DNA from: Vulcanimicrobiota bacterium
GTDB taxonomy: Bacteria; Vulcanimicrobiota; Vulcanimicrobiia; Vulcanimicrobiales; Vulcanimicrobiaceae
Direction of reading: 5' to 3'
Assembly (NCBI GenBank): GCA_013289785.1
Contig: JABCZE010000032.1
Coordinates: forward strand, 1-10,272
DNA: 10,272 bases
How positions within the stretch are numbered: the stretch's first letter is position 1; each line of letters starts with the position of its first letter. Made by a program: the position numbers and the translations under genes. The notes under the pieces are model-generated. The model did not search any database. It worked only from the letters and a program-made list of their open reading frames with translations, and had not been told where the DNA came from. This document shows, one piece after another, positions 6,861 to 10,272 of the stretch.

Positions 6861-8442
6861 GCTGGCGCCTCTCCTCTTCACGTTCTTGGCGGTCTGCGCG
6901 GCGGCACGCGCACAAACTTCGGCGCCCTCTCCTACGCCTTCGCCCACGCCGCTGGCAACCTCCGCCGCAAGCCCGACACCGACGCCGCCGCCCATCGTCG
7001 TGCAGCCGCAAGCGGCATCCGTACCGGTCGGCACGGCCGTCAATCTCACCGTCGGTTCCGCGATCGCTCCGCTCACCGCGGTCGTACGCGACCCGTCGAT
7101 CGCGTCGGCGGCAATCGATCAGCCATCGCAGCGGTTAAGCATCGTCGGGAAATCGCCGGGCGCCACGGTCGTCACCGTCAGTGATGCTCGCGGGCTGCGA
7201 GTCGACGTTCCGGTTCGGGTTGCATTTTATGCCGGCACGATCGCGCCGTCGGTCAGCCTGCAGCTTACCGGCAATCCGTCGTCGGGTGTTTTCGTGCGCG
7301 AACAGGTCGCGCGAGCGGTGCGGGGTGCGGCCGGCCTACGTCCCGGCGCGCAAGTTCTCGTCACGCCCGACGACGTGCCGTTCCAAGGCTCGCTGGACCA
7401 GGACGATGTCGCCGCCTTCAACGTTCCGGTTCTCATCCAGGCCAAGGACGACTTCGAAGTGGACGGCTCGACGCACGTGGAGGTTCGCAACGTCGCCGTA
7501 CCGCGGATCTCGCCCGATTCGCTGATGGTCAGCGACTATCCCGAGCGCTTGACGGAGAACGGCACGCTCTTCACCGCCGATCTTCGCGTGCAGCAACCCT
7601 CGCGCTTTCTGTACTTTCACTACAATCCTCCGGGGCAACCCGATCGCCGGATCGTCTTGCGCGCGCAGAATCTCTCACCCGAACCGTCGATCGTGCAAGT
7701 AATCGGCGACCGAGGGGGCCCGTCGAGCAACGAGATGGAGACCGGGCACGTCGCCACAAAACGCTTTCTCGTAGACGTCGAACAGAATCAGGGACGACTG
7801 CTTACGATTGACGGCAACACGTCGGTCAATATCAGCCAGCAAGATCTCCCCGCCGGGGGCATCGTCTGCAGCCTCTTGCAGCTGCGCGTGCTTTCCGGAG
7901 GCAACGTCCACCTTACGCTGGTCGCGCAAGATGCTGCCGCCGATCCGTCCGGCGCGATCGCCGACAGCGGGCTTTTGCAAAGCGGCCACATACACGCGCG
8001 GGGCATCTACCCCATCGCAGAGTTCCATTTTGCGACCCTTTGGAAGGTTGACGCGGATTACTTGGAGCTGCCGATCGGCCAGCTGCCGCTGCCCAACGAT
8101 CTGCAGGGGCAGGCGCTTTCGGGCGACTATGGCGTGCTGCAATCCTTTGTCGTCAACGTTGAGAATCCGTTGGCGTCGCCGCAAGCGATCGCCATCTACG
8201 AAAACCCACGCGGCGGACACGCCACCGGTACGTACATCATCGACGGCGTCTTGGTGCAGTCCCATCAAGTTCCGCCCTTCTCCCGCTACAAGGTGCGGCA
8301 ATACGTCGTTCCCGCGCACGGCTTCGTGCGAGTCACGATCGTTACGATGCCGGAAGCCGGCTCGAGCCTTCCGCTTCGCCTGATCTTTGCGCCCGACGAC
8401 GGCAGCGTCGCTCCCGGCGCACCGGGCTCGCCGATTTACTAA
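6838..8442 (+). CDS. Secreted protein of unknown function with a Pro/Thr/Ser linker
   Basis: The 534 residues start at GTG 6838, inside the end of recQ, with no clear ribosome-binding site; coupling to recQ is likely. A TTG at 6853 is a less likely start. The N-terminus is a Sec signal peptide: basic PNRKLRR, hydrophobic [14 protein letters not shown], and a probable signal peptidase I site after ARA (residue 25). A low-complexity linker rich in Pro, Ser, Thr and Ala spans 27-52. Residues about 60-129 ([34 protein letters not shown]) resemble bacterial Ig-like Big_2 or pilus/secretin N-terminal domains, where a substrate-independent beta fold is typical. The remaining ~400 residues are beta-rich, with no transmembrane anchor, lipobox or catalytic motif that I recognise. 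It is probably an extracytoplasmic structural or binding protein. Its stop interleaves with that of the convergent glycosyltransferase. Confidence 0.8.
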   Translation: MPNRKLRRLAPLLFTFLAVCAAARAQTSAPSPTPSPTPLATSAASPTPTPPPIVVQPQAASVPVGTAVNLTVGSAIAPLTAVVRDPSIASAAIDQPSQRLSIVGKSPGATVVTVSDARGLRVDVPVRVAFYAGTIAPSVSLQLTGNPSSGVFVREQVARAVRGAAGLRPGAQVLVTPDDVPFQGSLDQDDVAAFNVPVLIQAKDDFEVDGSTHVEVRNVAVPRISPDSLMVSDYPERLTENGTLFTADLRVQQPSRFLYFHYNPPGQPDRRIVLRAQNLSPEPSIVQVIGDRGGPSSNEMETGHVATKRFLVDVEQNQGRLLTIDGNTSVNISQQDLPAGGIVCSLLQLRVLSGGNVHLTLVAQDAAADPSGAIADSGLLQSGHIHARGIYPIAEFHFATLWKVDADYLELPIGQLPLPNDLQGQALSGDYGVLQSFVVNVENPLASPQAIAIYENPRGGHATGTYIIDGVLVQSHQVPPFSRYKVRQYVVPAHGFVRVTIVTMPEAGSSLPLRLIFAPDDGSVAPGAPGSPIY

Positions 8443-9473
8443 GCCGCGGACCCTGCGCCGACCGACTCGTAGAGGCGCTTTATTTCGGCGGCGCTAGCCT
8501 CCCACGAGAATCGCGCGATTGCGCTCGCGCGGGCGCGCGACGCGCGCTGCTCGCACTCGCCGCGCAGCGCCGCTTCCAACATCGAAGTCCACGCGCCCGC
8601 ATCGTCGAGCGAAGCGATCGCTGCGTCGTTGCCGACGATCTCAGGCAACGACGTTCGATCCGATACGACGCACGGCACGCCGGCGCAAAGCGCCTGCGCC
8701 GCCGCATAGCCGAAGCCTTCATAACGCGAGGGAACCGCTACGACGGCCGCCTCGGTGTAGAGCGCGAGCAGCTCTTCGCGCGAGACGTAGCCACGCAGCT
8801 CCAGTCGCTCGGCCACGCCCAAACGCGCGGCGAGTTCCACGCACTCGCGCGCATACGGCGTTTGCGGCCCGACGCAAACGATCCGCGCGCCATTCAACTT
8901 CGGCAGCACGGCGATCAGGAGCTCGAGGTTCTTGCGGCGTTCGACGGTTCCCACGGCTAGAATCGTGCGGCCGTCACCACCGTTGCGAGCGATATCGCAA
9001 AACTCGGGCGCGACGCCCGGATACACGACGCGCACCGCCGCGCAGTCGACGCCGGCGAGAACCTCGAGCAATGCGTCGCGCGAAAAGGCCGAGTCGACGA
9101 CTATTCCGTTCGCGCGCCGGTACCGCTCGAGCGCAAAGCGCCCAAAATAATAACGTGCGTACGATCGTGCGTGCGCCTGTACGTGAAGCCAGGCAACGTC
9201 GTGCACCGTGACGACGATCGGCATGCCGGCCAGCAGCGGCATCGTTCCCGAAGCGCAGTGGAGCAGGCCGGCGCCGCTGGCACGCGCGCGCCACGGCAGA
9301 ATCGCCTGATCCCACAAGACGCGCCGATCGAAGCGCCAGGGATTCAACCGCGGTTCGCGCAGCTCGACGAGGTCTACGTGTTGGCGGCGTAATGCGCTTG
9401 CCAATCCGGTAACGTACTCGCCGATTCCGGTGGCGGTGCCGACGCTGAGTTGCGCATCGAGCGCAACTTTCAC
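8439..9473 (-). CDS. GT4-type glycosyltransferase (GT-B fold)
   Basis: The 344 residues have the layout of retaining GT-B glycosyltransferases of family GT4, which move sugars from nucleotide donors onto lipid or polysaccharide acceptors at the inner face of the membrane. The N-terminal domain shows the glycine-rich STGIGEY-like loop (TATGIGEYV, 13-21), VVTVHDVAWL (87-96) and VVDSAFSRD (125-133). The C-terminal domain shows ILAVGTVERRKNL (171-183) with the donor-phosphate pair Arg180 and Lys181. PSRYEGFGYAAAQALCAG follows at 248-265, where the usual E-x7-E is Glu252 and Gln260, an unusual substitution. SDRTSLPEIVG (271-281) and FSWEASA (322-328) are also typical. The GTG start at 9473 overlaps the upstream TPR gene's stop as GTGA. 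Donor and acceptor cannot be told; surface polysaccharide assembly is the likeliest setting. Confidence 0.92.
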   Translation of the reverse strand: MKVALDAQLSVGTATGIGEYVTGLASALRRQHVDLVELREPRLNPWRFDRRVLWDQAILPWRARASGAGLLHCASGTMPLLAGMPIVVTVHDVAWLHVQAHARSYARYYFGRFALERYRRANGIVVDSAFSRDALLEVLAGVDCAAVRVVYPGVAPEFCDIARNGGDGRTILAVGTVERRKNLELLIAVLPKLNGARIVCVGPQTPYARECVELAARLGVAERLELRGYVSREELLALYTEAAVVAVPSRYEGFGYAAAQALCAGVPCVVSDRTSLPEIVGNDAAIASLDDAGAWTSMLEAALRGECEQRASRARASAIARFSWEASAAEIKRLYESVGAGSAA

Positions 9474-10272
9474 CGCAAATCTCGTTGGAGCGCGCGAACC
9501 ATCAACGAACTGGGATCGAGCGCACTGGCGCGCTTCAAGTAGGCTATTGCGGCCGTGCGGTCGCCGTTCTCCAAAGCGACAACGCCGAGACCTGCGACGG
9601 CGTCGGCACTCCCGGGATCGATTGCGGCTGCTCGCGCAAAGAGTGCGTCTGCCCGGTCGCGCTCGGCAAGTAAGTCGGCCTGATTGGCGGCGGCAATCGC
9701 GTACCGCTCGGAGAGCGGCGCCAACGCGACGGCAGCCTCAAAGTTCGAGAGGGCGATCCGCAACCAGGCGCGTTGCGCCGTGCTGCCCGGCACTTTTCGC
9801 CACGCGACTTGGTCGGCAAACTGACCCATCTGCCATCGCGCTTCGGCAACCGCGTCGGGGTGCGTCGCACGGCCGCTCAAACGCACCTCCAGCAGTTGCT
9901 CGAGTTTGTAGGCGGCCTGCGGATCCGTAAGCGCAAGCCGCTGCGCTGCCGCTAGCACCGCGTCGGAGTCGAACGCGGCCAGCGAGTATTCCAGTGCAAG
10001 GCGGCCTTGACCGCGAGCGGCCGCAATTCGCGCGAGCAACTCGTCCCGGCTCGGCGATGCCGGCAAGCGCAAGGCATAGCGCTGCGCCGAGGCCGCGTCG
10101 CCTCGTTCGAGCGCGCGCTGCGCCAACGTCGACTCGACGTAGGAAGCCGGTGCAATTCGATCGAGAGCACCATAGACCACGTCGCCAAAGCGAGGGGAAA
10201 TCAGACTAGGAAGCGTTCCGTCTACGGCGGCTCGGGCATCGAGCGAATCCGACGCCAACTGCACGAGAGCCA
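9470..10272 (-). CDS. TPR-repeat protein, 5' end outside the window
   Basis: The frame is open to the window edge, so the gene is cut. A GTG at 10264 exists but reads on from an open LV upstream, so I treat it as internal. The 266 visible residues are Ala/Leu/Arg-rich and helical. The C-terminal part holds clear tetratricopeptide-like repeats: AWLRIALSNFEAAVALAPLS, then ADALFARAAAIDPGSADAVA, then AIAYLKRASALDPSS, each with the family's Ala-x3-Ala-x-x-x-[AD]P pattern. Earlier residues (ALERGDAASAQRYALRLP, GRLALEYSLAAFD) may be degenerate repeats. TPR proteins scaffold other proteins. Coupled by GTGA to the glycosyltransferase, this one probably belongs to a surface-polysaccharide operon; TPR tails on O-antigen ligase-like membrane proteins are one known form, but nothing membrane-like is visible here. 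Confidence 0.8.
   Translation of the reverse strand, partial: ALVQLASDSLDARAAVDGTLPSLISPRFGDVVYGALDRIAPASYVESTLAQRALERGDAASAQRYALRLPASPSRDELLARIAAARGQGRLALEYSLAAFDSDAVLAAAQRLALTDPQAAYKLEQLLEVRLSGRATHPDAVAEARWQMGQFADQVAWRKVPGSTAQRAWLRIALSNFEAAVALAPLSERYAIAAANQADLLAERDRADALFARAAAIDPGSADAVAGLGVVALENGDRTAAIAYLKRASALDPSSLMVRALQRDLR

Noticed and set aside
6054..7076. Minus-strand open frame of 340 residues over recQ
   Set aside because: It lies opposite conserved helicase motifs, has no recognisable domain, and follows codon-position shadowing in high-GC DNA.
9140..9185. Imperfect tandem CGTGCG-like repeats
   Set aside because: They lie in the coding frame of the glycosyltransferase (HARSYARYYFG region) and reflect repeated Ala and Arg codons.
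8519..9211. Plus-strand open frame of 230 residues, Arg-rich
   Set aside because: Complement shadow of the glycosyltransferase gene; more than a third basic residues and no domain pattern.

Overview
The window looks like ordinary chromosomal DNA from a high-GC bacterium. It holds nine protein genes, almost no non-coding DNA, and no tRNA, rRNA, CRISPR array or insertion sequence that I can recognise. Four of the starts I chose are GTG. Neighbouring genes repeatedly overlap by exactly four bases. The protein flavour (a DUF697-type protein, a RecQ with a PcrA-like tail, and secreted Pro/Ser/Thr-rich proteins of unknown family) would suit an uncultured lineage such as Candidatus Eremiobacterota, but that placement is an impression and not something the sequence proves.

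Layout. (1) Bases 2-616, plus strand: the 3' part of a DUF697-family membrane-associated protein. (2) 613-1734, minus: a polytopic membrane protein that converges on gene 1 and shares its stop tetranucleotide CTAG. (3) 1787-2419, plus: a MOSC-domain protein, divergent from gene 2. (4) 2420-2572: a convergent spacer with a strong hairpin terminator for the minus strand. (5) 2573-5083, minus: the operon dnaX-ybaB-recR, joined by ATGA and GTGA overlaps. (6) 5084-5222: a divergent promoter region. (7) 5223-8442, plus: recQ followed by an overlapping gene for a secreted protein of unknown function. (8) 8439-10272, minus: a GT4-type glycosyltransferase, translationally coupled to an upstream TPR protein that runs off the window, and convergent with gene 7.

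Functional picture. The core is a replication and repair block: the clamp-loader subunit DnaX, the nucleoid-associated protein YbaB and the recombination mediator RecR, with the helicase RecQ divergently transcribed next door. The dnaX-ybaB-recR order is a classic bacterial arrangement. The flanks are cell-envelope functions: a membrane protein, a secreted protein, and a TPR/glycosyltransferase pair probably used in surface polysaccharide synthesis.

Points most worth a second look: dnaX has a one-base frameshift within bases 4833-4846, most likely an assembly or sequencing error; RecQ ends in a UvrD/PcrA-type Tudor-like tail in place of HRDC; a usual zinc-ligand cysteine of DnaX is Asp; the glycosyltransferase has E-x7-Q instead of E-x7-E; and both complete convergent gene borders are interleaved stop codons with no terminator. 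I did not find a clearly new multi-gene system.
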